This document shows positions 44,915 through 56,536 of a stretch of 64,000 nucleotides of DNA, piece after piece. Below the pieces are notes generated by a model, which saw only the letters and a list, made by a program, of their open reading frames with translations, ran no database searches and was not told the origin of the DNA. The stretch lies in contig NW_026970910.1 of the NCBI RefSeq assembly GCF_963678635.1, positions 1 through 64,000 on the forward strand, given 5' to 3'. This stretch comes from Symsagittifera roscoffensis (taxonomy: Eukaryota; Xenacoelomorpha; Acoela; Convolutidae). The first letter of the stretch is position 1. Each line of letters starts with the position of its first letter. The position numbers and the translations under genes are program-made.

Positions 44915-45218
44915 TCATGAATAGTCTACATTTGTGGTGGCTGTTTTAGTACTGCTGGTGCTGACGTCTTCACTTATGGGCGTCAGCCCATTTGAGCCCG
45001 AGCTGGAAACTGCTCGCGCGTCTCTTCTGAAATTATTGACTGGTTGTTGCTGCTGTTGTCTGTTTGGCGAGTTCTGATTGGTGGAATAGTTTGGCGTGTA
45101 CTGATTGGTTGAATTGTGGAGATCGACGAATGCTTGTGACTGTGAGTTGACCACTAGCTCCTTTTGGGCGGCGAAGACAGAGTCGTCTGTAGTGAGCAGT
45201 TCGGGTCTGATCAGATAG
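44915..45218 (-). CDS. slo2: Slo2 (KCNT-type) potassium channel, last exon
   Basis: The acceptor TTTTCAG ends at 45219. The exon opens with one base completing a Val codon, then YLIRPELLTTDD, continuing the DDIV end of the previous exon; this junction sits inside the second RCK domain's final strand and is conserved in KCNT channels. The remaining 90 or so residues are a divergent cytoplasmic tail rich in Gln, Asn and Ser, with a QQQQQ run, ending TNVDYS and TGA at 44917-44915. There is no obvious PDZ ligand. The length (304 nt) fits the incoming phase exactly. Confidence 0.85.
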
Positions 45219-45559
45219 CTGAAAATCACACAATGTTGACAACAAAACTAGCAATAAAAAACGGCCCTTTTTTCAAAATAATGACTCCTGGCTTGAAAAT
45301 CCGGGTCGAGGTCCGCGGCTCATGTCCAGGCTTTCACGACAATTTTTTGGCATCTGTAGACTTTCGCTACCTGGTCTTTTTTTGCGACTTAGTTAATTGA
45401 GCTTGTTTTCCTTTAAAAATCAGATTTCTATTCGCTGATATTATTTTCAGCCAATCAAAGTCGAGCATTATGATCAAACTTTCAAAAGAGAAAAAAGGTT
45501 ATTTCGGGCCGTATAACACGAAAAAATTGCAGTTATTTTTTCAGGTTTACTGTGCGAGG

Positions 45560-45990
45560 ATATCAAAACTGCTTGTATCAGGGCAAAGCCCTGACTGTTT
45601 TGACTGCGTTGTAATTTCTATGGAGTAATTTAAAATAAGATAACTGATGAAATTTTCAAAACAAAACTTATACAAATTCAAAATATTTTTCTCTGCACTC
45701 TCTATGTAAAATTATCTCTGCACGCGCTATGTGAAGTAAAAAATGATAAATTTTGCAAATAGCAAAGCATTAAATAGACCAAAGAGCATGCCTCACTCCA
45801 ATTTGGAACAACTTTCAATACAGATTAAATCTCCGCTTACGCGTTAATAGGACGAAGTATATAAGTTAATTGGCCAAATTAGTAATCTCTAAACCCCCAC
45901 AGTTTTACAAAAAACAATAACTAAAAAGGTAAATTATCATAATTAATATGAGCTCAGAACAAAAGTTCCTTTTGAATGATAGAAAAAAAA
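45560..45990. repeat. Dispersed repeat family, copy 3 (in Slo2 last intron)
   Basis: Carries ACTGCTTGTATCAGGGCAAA followed by GCCCTGACTG (45568 on), CACGCGCTATGTGAAG, TGATAAATTTTGCAAATAGC and GCCTCACTCCAATTTGG, in the family order. It lies within intron 45219-46953. Confidence 0.45.
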
Positions 45991-46083
45991 TTAAAAGTTG
46001 TTAAATAAAAAGTCAAAACTTGTCTGGAGAAAAAAAAACAACCTCGAGCACGTTGGAACACTCAGAATTATTTAAAAAGAGCT

Positions 46084-46728
46084 GCCGCGCTGATTTAAAA
46101 TATTAGGACAAACGAAAGTGTTTTTTTTAAACTGTTTTTTTTTCTCGAATTGGGCCAAAGTTTGACAAAAAGTGAGAAGAACAGAACTTGATTTTTTTTA
46201 CCAGAATTATTCTGGAGTAAATTATTTTACAGAATTCGGAACTAAAAATTTACACCAAAAATTGGGGAATTTCGTTTTTTTTAGTTTATCAAACATTACG
46301 CTGAAACTATCTACTAATTTATTTTAAAAATTACATCAAAAGAAGCCTCTTACACAGCTCAACAAAGTTCTAGAAAGGTAAAATCTAAAGCAAAAATATA
46401 TTTTCATATATACTTTTTTGGAGATTTTACCATGCTAGAACTTTGTTGGGCTGTGTATGAGGCTTTTTATGCATATATTCTTTTATAAATTAAATTGGTG
46501 GTTTCAGCGTAATCTTTGATTAACTAAAACAAAACAAAATGGCGAAATTTTGGAGTAAATTTGTGGTTTCGAATTTCGCAAAGTAAATTATGTCATAATA
46601 ATTCTGGTAAAATTGTAAGCCTTTTTTTTCTCTTTTATGTATAATTATAACCCAATTTGAGAAAAAGGCGCCCGAAATTTCAAATTTGTTCGTTTTGTGC
46701 GGATAATTTAAATCAGCGCTGTATTTGC
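46084..46728. repeat. Foldback element in the last Slo2 intron
   Basis: Two arms of roughly 310 bp (about 46084-46395 and 46415-46728) are imperfect inverted copies, sharing for example CTCAACAAAGTTCTAG against its inverse CTAGAACTTTGTTGGG, ATTACGCTGAAAC against GTTTCAGCGTAAT, and ACCAGAATTATT against AATAATTCTGGT. The loop is about 20 bp. No coding content. It is probably a foldback or MITE-like insertion. Its transcript would form a long hairpin inside the intron. Confidence 0.75.
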
Positions 46729-46953
46729 CAATTTTGAGCAATTTTTGCCTGCAAGTTTTAATTTTTAGGTGAACTTGAAACATACTTTCTGCCAGAAAAA
46801 GAAACTTTTCCATGCGAAAAGTGTCTAAAATAGGTCTTTTGCTCTTTAATTATTTTCGTCTGTTCTTTTTATTTTTTTGCAACTCTCTATACTTGATCTA
46901 GATTCGATGCCCGAAAAGAATACGGCCAACAACTTGGCACTAACTACACTTAC

Positions 46954-47038
46954 ACAATGTCATCCTTGCGCAGTTTTGTGTTTGGTTCTGGGTTCACAAT
47001 GACGAACTTCCGACTACCGCTGTTGTTCTCAGTGGATC
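46954..47038 (-). CDS. slo2: Slo2 (KCNT-type) potassium channel, penultimate exon
   Basis: An 85-nt exon with an acceptor ending TTTTAG at 47039 and the donor GTAAGT just below 46954. It encodes STENNSGSRKFVIVNPEPN and then TKLRKDDIV, matching the conserved C-terminal RCK2 strand of KCNT channels (the NPPPDT...NDIV region). Entry phase (two bases) and exit phase (two bases) agree with both neighbours. Confidence 0.88.
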
Positions 47039-47084
47039 CTAAAACACGCCGACAATAAGAAACTAATATTCAAAGCAACTGCAA

Positions 47085-47290
47085 ATCCTTGTGAGTCACC
47101 CAGACAAGCGATGGTGAAACGCTGCGGTCTTCTCTTTCAGAAGAAAGGTCACTGGTTCGAGGCTCATCATGATCCGTGCTCTTAGCCTGCCCAGAAAAAA
47201 GTAAACGAAAAAAGTGCATATGTAGTTTTTAAACAAGGGCACAAAGGCGGCTCTTCGCATAAAGCTGATCCAGTTCATGGGTTGATTCTT
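47085..47290. repeat. SINE-like element with tRNA-type B box
   Basis: GGTTCGAGGC (47154-47163) matches a Pol III B box, preceded at the right distance by an A-box-like stretch (AGCGATGGTG). The tail after 47187, including TAGTTTTTAAACAAGGGCAC and GGCGGCTCTTCGC, recurs at 57036-57115, so it belongs to a dispersed family. It sits in the intron between the last coding exons. Confidence 0.5.
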
Positions 47291-47577
47291 TCTTTCGTGT
47301 ATGAATCGTAATAAAAATCGTGAAATCTCATATTCAAAAAATGTATTGCCTGATTATGGGCCCTTTAAGTTCAGTTTGGGCTTTGAAAAAACCACCATTG
47401 TGCTCATTGGATAAATCAAAATATTTCTAAATAAGACATAATCACTTATGAGTTTTTATGATCTGAAAGGACTGCATAGCAGATCTGAAAATGGCTGGCT
47501 TAAAGAATTTACAGCGATGCTGATTACAGACTTCGCAAATTTTGCATTTTTATAACACAGAGGAATGTTTTGCTTGC

Positions 47578-47788
47578 CTTTGGCGTTTGAGTTAGTGTTG
47601 TTGTTGATTGCGGGGGGTTGTTGTGGGTTGTTCTGTGTGGAGGCGGGGGTTGAGGTAGCTTCTGCTTCCAGTCGGAGCATTCTGTCTTTGAGGATCTGTC
47701 TGATCTGGGCCTCACACATCAGCTGGTCCTGCAATGAGTCATACTTCTCTTCCATCTTCAGCACATCCACTTCGCTACGCGCACTCGC
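47578..47788 (-). CDS. slo2: Slo2 (KCNT-type) potassium channel, linker/coiled-coil exon
   Basis: 211-nt exon after the acceptor CTTGTAG. It encodes a heptad-like helix (KMEEKYDSLQDQLMCEAQ, then IRQILKDRMLRLEAEA), followed by a disordered Thr/Pro/Asn/Gln stretch ending NSNAKG. The IRQILKDRM part corresponds to the ELVKNRM helix of vertebrate KCNT. The exon leaves one base, which joins GA of the next exon as Gly. That phase requires the donor AAAG|GCAAGC, a GC-AG intron; the GT sites nearby give the wrong phase. The exon is therefore supported by phase logic and partial homology. Confidence 0.75.
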
Positions 47789-50700
47789 CTACAAGCAGAA
47801 AAAAAAACTCGATCATAGTCAGCAGCAAATATGACCTTCTGACCTCCCAAACGCCATTTATGGCCTGTTTCTTTTTTAAATTGGGCAAAACACGGCATTA
47901 ATAGTGTTTGTTGGGAGAGCTTGCTAAACCAATTTGGCCCAACTAAAAAATGATCAAAAAATTCACCCCTCTTCGATAAAAATGCTGGGTAATTGGTATG
48001 TAATGATAAGATAACTAAGTTAATGCAACCCTGAAAATAGTTTGCTATTTTATTAAAAATATCACATAGTTAATTTGAAAAATAAAAATTAAACATATCC
48101 TATTTATAAAAACAGAATGGCCAGTTGGAAGTTTTAGTAGTTTTCATTCTTGTTTGTTAGGGGGCTCAGCTACTGACATTTAGATTCAAATCTTATTAAC
48201 TACAAGGATATAGCCGGTTATTGCGCAAAAAGGACAGATTGTTCCCACCGCTGATTCAAAAAATAAATTGAAAAATAACGAAACAGTTCTTTATTTTTGG
48301 TCGAAACAGTGGTTGGAACAATAATTAAATTATATATAAAAATCATGTTCATTCTTTTTGCGTGAAATAATTTTAAAAAATGGCGGGAAAATGCATGTCG
48401 AGATTTTGGTTTTCTTTGGTACTGAAAATGATCCGATCATGACATTTCAGTAATTTGAAATTATGATGCACGAGCGGATCAACTTGCTGTTAATGCCGAC
48501 CAAATTTATTTTCTCAACTTTTTTGCAACCAAAAAATTCAAAAACTGTCCAAAAGTGCGGTTTGTGGGCACTTTTTGAAAGGTTCGACCAAAAAATTTCT
48601 TTTTTTTTGTTTTTTTTTGGCTCTTTTTGGCTCTCTCTTCCCCCTCAAATTTACTATTTTTCGGCGTCAAAAGAATAGATGATTTTTATCGTCGAATAGC
48701 CAAAAATTGAGGACATAAAAGAACTCCGAAGCGAGATTCTTTGCCTGCTCAGGGGTCGAAAATCTGAAAGAAAAGGGTGTACCCCCTTTCCTCAGTCCGC
48801 TACTGCTATGATGTATCTATAACTTTTTGTAAACAAAATAGTTCACTTTTAACATAAAGTTGATAGATTAGAAACTTGTGATAGTTGGATGATTTTTTAA
48901 TGATAATTTACGTCGCCAAATTGTCTGCAAACTAAATTGATGGTCTGGAATTGATCGTTTACAAAATGAGATCGCTTCTTGTTCTTGATTTTAGTAAATA
49001 AGCAAAAAGACTTACGGGACGCGAATTCTATAGAACATTTTATTTGAATTATAACTGATGTGGACAAAAAATTGAAAAATTAAAATTAATTTGATTCTAA
49101 GAAAACAAAGCACAGTGCTTATTTGTGCGTCTTGTGACATGTTTCTATTCCCTTAAAGAGAGCAATAATTACCTAAAATCAAAACGATTAAGAATACGAA
49201 AGACGCGCTAGAGATTCGTTCAAATATTGCTCACAGACAAAAACATATACGATCCAAAATGGTAATTGAGTTACACAACATAAAATGTATTGCCCATGAT
49301 AAAATCGGCTAACTTGAAATAAAGGAATTTTTTTTGTCAAAAATAGAAAAAAGTTCAACCAAAACTTTATTTAGATTTTTATTATTTATTTAGAGAATAA
49401 ATATGTTTTCGAAAAAACATCCTAGAACAAGACAGTAACTGAGATATTTTTAATATACACTGTGAATTGTCTCAAAATTTTTTGGATGTGTTCATGACCG
49501 AACACAAGTGACTAAAACTACGGTTTACTCAAAACTAGAGTCACCAAAAGTTTGATCGTCTGGCATTTACAATGCATTGGAAACGACCTGCATTGGGTAA
49601 GAGTTAGTTTCACAAATCATATACTGAAAGCATCAAACTTTAAAATTTTGGCAACAATTTTCAAAGATGATTATTTTTAAAATTAGAAATTTCAAATTAT
49701 CCGACGTTGATCAAGGCATATATAAATATGCCATGCAAAAGGAATAGAAAATTCGATTTGAGTACAAAATTCGATTTGCGGTTAAGAAAAAATTTGAGGC
49801 AACTTCAATTTTTGTTGCCGCCATCGAAAAAATGCTAGTCATACATTTTTAATACATGAAAATTGCATAATAACCATTTTTTTCCAAAAAAAAAAGAAAA
49901 CTAGTTTTTTTTCATCACCAGACTGTTTTATTTGGTTCCAATAGCCTCAGATATTAGTTCAAATGTTTTTTCAATGATTTTTGAAATTGCTTGAAAATTA
50001 TATGATTAGCATTTTCCCATACATTTGATCTATGGAATTGTATGATAAGCGTTTTCGGTTAGTGGAGGTCAACCCGTGTACTCTGTTTCAGTCATTTGAA
50101 CGATTCTTTTGTTGTAATTTCTCACCTGAGGACCCTAATTCTATTTCGCATATTGCTTACCTAAAATCATCAATATGTGAATTACCTCGTAACATTTCTA
50201 CTTAAAGGCTAATAAACTGATTTAGATGTAGCTTTTTAAGCATTAGCAACTCCAAGTTGAACCGTATTGGGTCTAAAGCTCATGCGTGGTGACTTCACAG
50301 ATGTCAAAATTCCTATATGATGAAACTTATTTTCGGATATTGAAAAACTTGTATGCAGGGTCTGAAAATAATTAATTGCTAAACATATGTTGACTTGAAG
50401 TTTTTTGTAACACAAATCACATTTTTTTCTTAAGACAGTAAATTTAAGCGTTTTATCTATTCAATTGTAATGAGAACAAGATTGGTCATATCAGTACGAG
50501 GACCTGAATATTCCGACTACCCTTTAAGGTCTGCAAAAAAGTTTTCAGTTTTGAAAATTTGTTGGAATCTTCAAAATGATATCGGATAACCAGTGGAATC
50601 TAATTAAAAATATCTCCCCCAGTATGGTATCTACTATGGTATCTACTGTATGGTATCTACTGAAAAGTCTCCACCCAATAAATTAAAATAGTTAACTAGC

Positions 50701-53700
50701 ACTAGTGCTTATATTGAGAATTGGAATTTCGCTCAATTCTAATTGGTCAAAAATTCTAATAACTTAATCTACTTGACAATCTCCCCTATCGTGAAAAGTT
50801 GAAATTCATCGTCAGCTTTTAAGTTTTCCCGCCAAACACTATGTTTAAACAAAGTGCATTGATTATCGTTTGGTTACAAGCAAAGAAAATGGAAAAAAGA
50901 GCGCAAAACAGGCAAAGCAAAGTGAAAAAAGGAAAGTATTAAAAGTAAACCTTGAAAAAAATGTTGAGACGAGGAGTATACCATTCTCGCATCTGCTCCG
51001 CGACCGCTTGTATTTTTACTAACACTAAAGCATGAAAATAGCTTCTGCTTTCGACAGCCTGATTTTTAGATTGAAAATTTCCGCACCCTAATATTTTAGA
51101 TTGAACCCCTAATATTGGATTTAGCTTTTAGTTTTTGAGAACAGTGATGAAATTTCTAAAAAAAAAACGATAATCATTTAAAACGATTTTTTCTGACGTC
51201 CATTTAAGCTTTTCTAGAAACAAAAAAGAGTAAAACAGGTTAAGCAGGTAAAATCTGAGCACCATGTTAGTTTAAACGAATTATCGACCTCAGAATCAGC
51301 AGTTTAATTTCAAAAAACGGTAAAAAACGGAAAGTTTTTGAGGAATGTCAGAAAGTTTAAAAATTAATCAAAATGTCAAAAAATGGGCTTGTTTGAGGCC
51401 ATACATTTTTTCTCTACAAAATTTAGGAAAAAACCGCTTGAGAAAGGACATCACCATTTTTTGTTGTTTTGGGTGAAACTTTTTTCTCAGATTTGAACAG
51501 ATTTGATTAATATTTGAGAAATTGAAATAACTCAAATTAAATAGGCCAAAAACTCCCGTACTGAATTTTTAATGGCAGTAGAACGTGAGTCAAAAATAAA
51601 AGTGATTAGCAAAATATGCAGGAACATAGAAGAGTAGACGATTTTTCCATTGGCATTTTTTGTTGTGAAAATTGGGTAGCAGTTTTTGAGAAAAGTTGAA
51701 AACTCTGCGAAAAGTGCAAAAAGTTTTCGAAGTGTCGCGACAAAAAAAAAACAAAAAACAACAAATCCCATACATTTTCATAAGCAATGTTTATTTCGAA
51801 CAGAAGCTAACACTTGCCACAAATAAAGCAGCAACATATGTCATTTCAATGAATATGCTTAAATAAGCTTAAATATGATTAAATTGAAATGGACAAAAGT
51901 GCCACCAAATAAGCACTTTTATTTAAAACTTAGGTTAGAAAAAAGTCTTTGTAATAATACACTACGCTTTGCTTGTGTAAACACCAAATGGCGCAGAGAC
52001 ATTTCACTCACAGACCTTTCAGCTACTTTCAAACTCAGACAGTTCAGCCAAAGACATTTCGGCAAAATTAGATTAAAGAGACTAGATCACAAAGATATTT
52101 CAAATTTTTCTAATTTGACTAAAGTCAGAACGTGGTCAACTCTAATATACAAAAGTGTGATAAAAAACAACCATTTTCAAAAATCAAAGCGAATTTGCTA
52201 TATGAAGATTTAAAGACTTGCACATTGAAGTAGCAAAATTTAAGTATTTCGGTATATGATGACCTCGATTATAGTTGCTTGCTTTTCGAAAGGGTTTTTT
52301 GTGGGCCATGAATCTTTGGGCTTTGATTTTCTGATAGTATACCATGAGTCTTTCTATATCGATTTTGGCATTTTTTTGCTCCTCCTTAAAAGGTGTGATG
52401 AGCTGGGGGAGGTATGGGTGTTATGTGGCAAAGCTACCATTCCATGCCTCCAATGCATTATTTATACGAGATTCTCCGAGCATAAAATTAAAAACGCTTG
52501 TTTATTTTTTGAAACTGGCCCACTTGGCAATTTTAAAATCCTCAACGTTCAAAAAAAATTAATCAAAAGTGAAATTGACATACAAAATGACACCGAGCAG
52601 AATTATTCCAATGAATTTCTAGTGAGCAAGGATATCCGGTCTCAAAATTTATTACAAATTGAAATGAAGAAAACTTGCTGGTCCGAGCAAGGAAAAGTCA
52701 GTTCTATCGCTTTGCAAATGATATTTTCTGTGGGTAAAACAAGTATTTTGATGCCGGCTCGGCTCGAAAAATTTTAGGCCAGCGTTTCAGGGTGCAAAAC
52801 AACGATTCGCAACAAATGAAAGTTCGCAATGCGAACTTGTAATAAGCGACAACTCGCAAATAGGTTTAATATCTCTTATATTTTCAAATATCGAGCAAAA
52901 CAATCTAGACTAGCAGCAAACACTGATCCACGCGAGTTATTGCACTGAGTTTTTTTAATCTTGTTAGGAATATATTTTGTAATAGGAAGAGGGTTGAAGC
53001 AATTAACAAAATGCATACTCTATTTCAAAAAATGATAAGCTGCAAGGATGTAGTTTGATTTTGCGAAAACAAACCTGTTTCTTGTATAGCTCAGGCGAAA
53101 CTCTAGGGTTCTTTTTCGGTTGCTAAACAAAATGGTGCGTCTATTAAACATAGAGCAAACGAGAATATAAAGCATAGCAGGTCATACAAAAGCTAAAATG
53201 AGAGATCTAATTTACTTAAAAAGTGTCTAAGAATTGAACAGCTGTTATGTATGTGCAAGTTAGTTTAATGCAAAAAAGTAGCAATGCTAAAATAACGAAA
53301 CACCAGCTCAGCAAACCGGCCAAACATCCTCAAATTTCTTTGATTGTAGTGTTGTGAGGTAACACCAGAAAAATTTCAAAAATTTATAGGACGATAGCAT
53401 CGAATTTTATTTTTTTTATTTGTAAAATTCAGGTTTTCTGAAATTGTCTATTAAATTTGATATACTTTTTGTATACCCTCATTGCACAAAAAACAATCAA
53501 GGGACCAGAACAAGTTAACATAAGTCGATAACCCCTCCCCAATGGTTAAACGAAGATCATGATAAATTAGCTTTAACTTCGGATTTTTCCGCCAAAAATT
53601 ACAATCGAGCATTTTACAGGCAGCGCTCAGCAATTTAATCCAATTTGAACCTTGAGGAGGATTGTGTTAAGCTCATCTATTTTTTTTGCGGGGGGGGGGG

Positions 53701-53932
53701 GTCGGGGATCAAAATCATTACTTATGAATACATACACGGGGTCAATTAAAACTTTTTCAATTATTTCAGAAATAATTGAAGTTCCTTCCGTTTTAATAAC
53801 TGTTTGGAGGTCGGTTTGCTTTTTATGCGCGATTACAAAGAAGTGCAGTCGTCTTGAAATCTACTTGTCTAATGTACTGCTTTTGCGATAATCAGTTTGT
53901 GATCATGAGGGGGGGGAGGGGGTGCGACTCAC
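47789..53932. other. 6.1-kb Slo2 intron, repeat-rich
   Basis: No further exon recognised, although a short one could be missed. A hAT-like terminus (CCTCAGTCCGCTACTG near 48791-48806), another fragment of the CCTGAAT.TTCCGACT motif (50508-50521), a 12-bp tandem repeat and a perfect 9-bp palindrome AAGTTCGCA/TGCGAACTT (52825-52843) are present. Open frames at 51875-52213 and 52256-52777 (plus) have no recognisable homology. Confidence 0.5.
50624..50661. repeat. Three copies of ATGGTATCTACT
   Basis: Exact 12-bp units at 50624, 50636 and 50650, the last two separated by two bases. Confidence 0.8.
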
Positions 53933-54040
53933 ATTGAGAAGGGTAAAAAGGGGAGACGTGGAGGGGGAGCCAAATGCAAAGTTGAAGCAACTTTTGGCCT
54001 CTTTTTCCTCTAGTTCGGCTACTTCGATTGCGTCGGCCTC
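53933..54040 (-). CDS. slo2: Slo2 (KCNT-type) potassium channel, acidic linker exon
   Basis: 108 nt, exactly 36 codons, phase 0 on both sides. It encodes an acidic helix (EADAIEVAELEEKEAKSCF) and a Ser/Pro segment ending FTLLN. The donor is a consensus GTGAGT; the acceptor ends CTAG with a weak pyrimidine tract. It lies between two secure Slo2 exons and keeps the frame, in the variable linker after the IPIGIYR motif. It has no strong homologue by eye, so it may be lineage-specific or alternatively used. Confidence 0.6.
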
Positions 54041-54306
54041 CTAGTTCGAGAAATATTACGTCAAAAATGTTTAAAATAAATAAAAGACCGAATTCGAAAT
54101 GACCAGCCCAATACACGAGCTGTCCTACTTTATCGATTTTTATTTCACATTCGCTTATAGTTAGAACTAATTCAATGTAAATTTAAAATACACAAGCCAG
54201 GTCGAAGTTTTAGTTGTACCTTGTGGCCTGCATTTGTCCAAAAATCATTCAGAAAAAGAAGTTTCATGCAAGGCCTTTTGAGGAATTGTGTGGTGCACAG
54301 ACTTAC

Positions 54307-54447
54307 GGGATCTGTGGGAAGACTGCGGTATATTCCAATGGGGATCTCGAAGTGTTTCTCAATCATCTCCTGGTAGTACTCTGAGAATGTCTTAGAAGAA
54401 CAGATGTCACCCCCTTTACACTCCTCCTCGCTCTCGCCCACCACACG
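54307..54447 (-). CDS. slo2: Slo2 (KCNT-type) potassium channel, RCK2 exon with IPIGIYR
   Basis: 141 nt, 47 codons, phase 0 to phase 0, with acceptor TTTTCAG and donor GTAAGT. It encodes a Glu-rich start, then FSEYYQEMIEKHFEIPIGIY, the KCNT signature in the second cytoplasmic RCK domain (vertebrate LCSSSAEIPIGIYRTE region). A small insertion with two Cys precedes the helix. Confidence 0.92.
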
Positions 54448-54861
54448 CTGAAAACAAAACAAATACATCTAGAATCTTATCAAAAACTCATACTTTTTTA
54501 ACATGCTTTGATAGGAGTGAGAAGGGGAGATCAGATGGCTTGGAGATATGGTATAGCTGCATAGGTGGGTGGAGACTCATAGTAAAAAGAAGTGGCCGGG
54601 AATTGGACGCGCCTCGAAGAACTCGACATCTTCGCCAAACAAACTTTTCTCAACTTTTTTTACTTGGCACCTTTTCACGACACCCATTGAAACTGCGTAA
54701 AGCAACTACTTCTGCAGAAATTTTTTTAGCGGAACTCAATATGAAATTCTTAACAAACGCGTTTTTCTGAGAGCGATTGCCAGTTTTCATGAAAAAATCC
54801 ATTATATCCTTCCTAAAATATAACTTTAATCAAATGAACAGCAAAATTCAGTTGAGCTTAC

Positions 54862-55159
54862 GAAAATGAGTGTTCCAGATCCGGCATTCTGTTTGAGTCC
54901 AATGAGCAAATAGACCACTGATATGATGTAAGGCTTCACATAGCTCTGATACAACAAAGTGTCCAACATACTAGTGCTAATTGCAGACCCCGACACGAAA
55001 GCAGGCCTGAACAGATCTTGGTCTTGAGGAGTGGCTTCCAGGGCCTTCTTCTGGGAGAAGGAGAGATTCTTGGGTGCATTCTGGCTGTAGTGGATACCGA
55101 GGAACCGCATATTTGCAGGGTATGTGAGCTCTGTTATTATTTCCAGATCCGGGAACATC
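54862..55159 (-). CDS. slo2: Slo2 (KCNT-type) potassium channel, RCK2 exon with MLDTLLYQS
   Basis: 298 nt, acceptor TTGTAG and donor GTAAGC. It encodes MFPDLEIITELTYPANMRFL and ISTSMLDTLLYQSYVKPYII, then GLKQNAGSGTLIF. These match the most conserved stretch of KCNT1/KCNT2 RCK2 (ITELTHP.NMRF and SISMLDTLLYQSFVK). This domain forms part of the sodium-sensing gating ring of the tetrameric channel. The first base completes an Arg codon from the upstream exon. Confidence 0.95.
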
Positions 55160-56388
55160 CTACAAGAAAAAAGTAAACTAATGGACATCTCATGTTAACT
55201 TAAAATTCATTTTGCAATGTCCATAAAAATTATCTTTATTTTGTACAACGCAGTGTATTTCCTTTCATGTTTTTCATAGAAAATGTTGGTTTTCAATCAA
55301 ATTTTTTTGGCATGATTATTTTAATGAAAATTCGGTTGGTCTTTGAAGCCAAAATGCTGTAACGAATTGATTCTTCTATTAGATGACCTTGGGCTGATCT
55401 GACTGAACTAAAATGGAATTACAGACTGGAGGAGGGTCTATGAGACGAATGGTCTAATTACAAAATGAAAATCGCTAATGTAGTCTGGCTGATACATGTT
55501 GCGCGCTTGTCGGTTCTGAGACCGGGACTGTATGAACAAGAATGTATACGGTTTAAAGGTATGAATGCATTTTAAAAAAATCGATTAAATATGAATTATT
55601 GGACTTCCTTTATTCTGCTAAAATTTTGTATGTTTAGTTGCCATATTACACATCTTGTTTTTCCTGTAAGCAACTTTCATTGCAAGTGTTGTTCTTTGTA
55701 GGTCCAGGGAGGTGGACTTGAAATATTTTTTTTTCGGCTCAACAGGTGTCTGCTCAAAGATTGTCGGCTTAGTTGCCACATCACTGATTTTTCTTTTCTT
55801 GTGCTGTAGGTAACTGCCCTTGTAGTCGAAAGTGCAAGTGTTGCTCATTCTAATCTCAGGTTGGAACTTAAAACTGTAAAAAAAAGTTCTGAAATTATGT
55901 TTTTTTTTCTGCTCAGTTTCTGCTCAAAGATTGCCGGCTTTGTTTCCTCTTCGTAAATTTTGTTCCGTTGCTAATTTATTACCCACTTTTCTTGCATCTT
56001 AGCCTAGAATGGATTTCTATCAAGACATTCGAAAATTTCTTTTTTGGTAGGCCTAGCTTTTCATGATTTTTATGATGTTTTTTATGATTGCGTTTAATCG
56101 CAAGTGGTTCGAAGATCCGCTTTGCCTGTGTCAAAAATTTTAGGCATAGTTGCACTGGATCAATTTGTAATTATAAACGTGCCAGGCGATTGCTGGCGCG
56201 GAGCGCCATTGTGCTTAAAGCCCGCCCACCGCCAGATCACTGTGATGAAACTTTCATGATCATAAATTTTATTCCACTAATTTTGTTTTAGCGCTTTGCT
56301 CTTTGATGCGTTCTGCACTGAGATGTGTTCTGCTCTTAGACCATTCTGCCTGATGCTCCGACAGACACTTGACAAACTGACTACTGAC
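55160..56388. other. Slo2 intron with a diverged repeat
   Basis: Contains three diverged copies of a GTCTGCTCAAAGATTGYCGGC / GTTGCCAC block (near 55640, 55745 and 55915) and a GC-rich hairpin patch (56190-56215). No exon recognised other than the doubtful ORF listed. Confidence 0.45.
55618..55848 (-). CDS. Doubtful 76-codon ORF within a Slo2 intron
   Basis: A Lys-rich product (YLQHKKRKISDVATKPTIFE, EPKKKYFKS) with an internal degenerate duplication. It overlaps the repeat copies, so it may be a remnant of a transposon protein or a chance frame. Phase and splice signals that would tie it to Slo2 were not found. Confidence 0.15.
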   Translation of the reverse strand: MSNTCTFDYKGSYLQHKKRKISDVATKPTIFEQTPVEPKKKYFKSTSLDLQRTTLAMKVAYRKNKMCNMATKHTKF

Positions 56389-56536
56389 CTTGAGAGGAAG
56401 TAGACGTTGACGACACTGCCACTGTCGGCCATGTATGACTCCTCGGCCCACTTGCTGCTCTCCTTGTCCACTATGACCAGAGTCTCCGCCTGGGTCACTC
56501 CCGCCCGGATCAGATCATTCAACACATCCAGTCTAC
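56389..56536 (-). CDS. slo2: Slo2 (KCNT-type) potassium channel, exon with VDKES
   Basis: 148 nt, acceptor GTGTCCAG and donor GTCAGT. It encodes RLDVLNDLIRAGVTQAETLV, IVDKESSKWAEE and SYMADSGSVVNVYFLS, directly matching KCNT (VDNLD.LL..GV.YADNLVVVDKES and AEEDYMADA.TIVNVQ). Enters with two bases completing Gly and leaves two bases of Arg, agreeing with both neighbours. Confidence 0.95.

Noticed and set aside
51875..52213. 112-codon plus-strand ORF in a Slo2 intron
   Set aside because: Basic but without recognisable motif or neighbouring exons.
52256..52777. 173-codon plus-strand ORF in a Slo2 intron
   Set aside because: No domain, no splice context, irregular composition; likely chance or decayed repeat.
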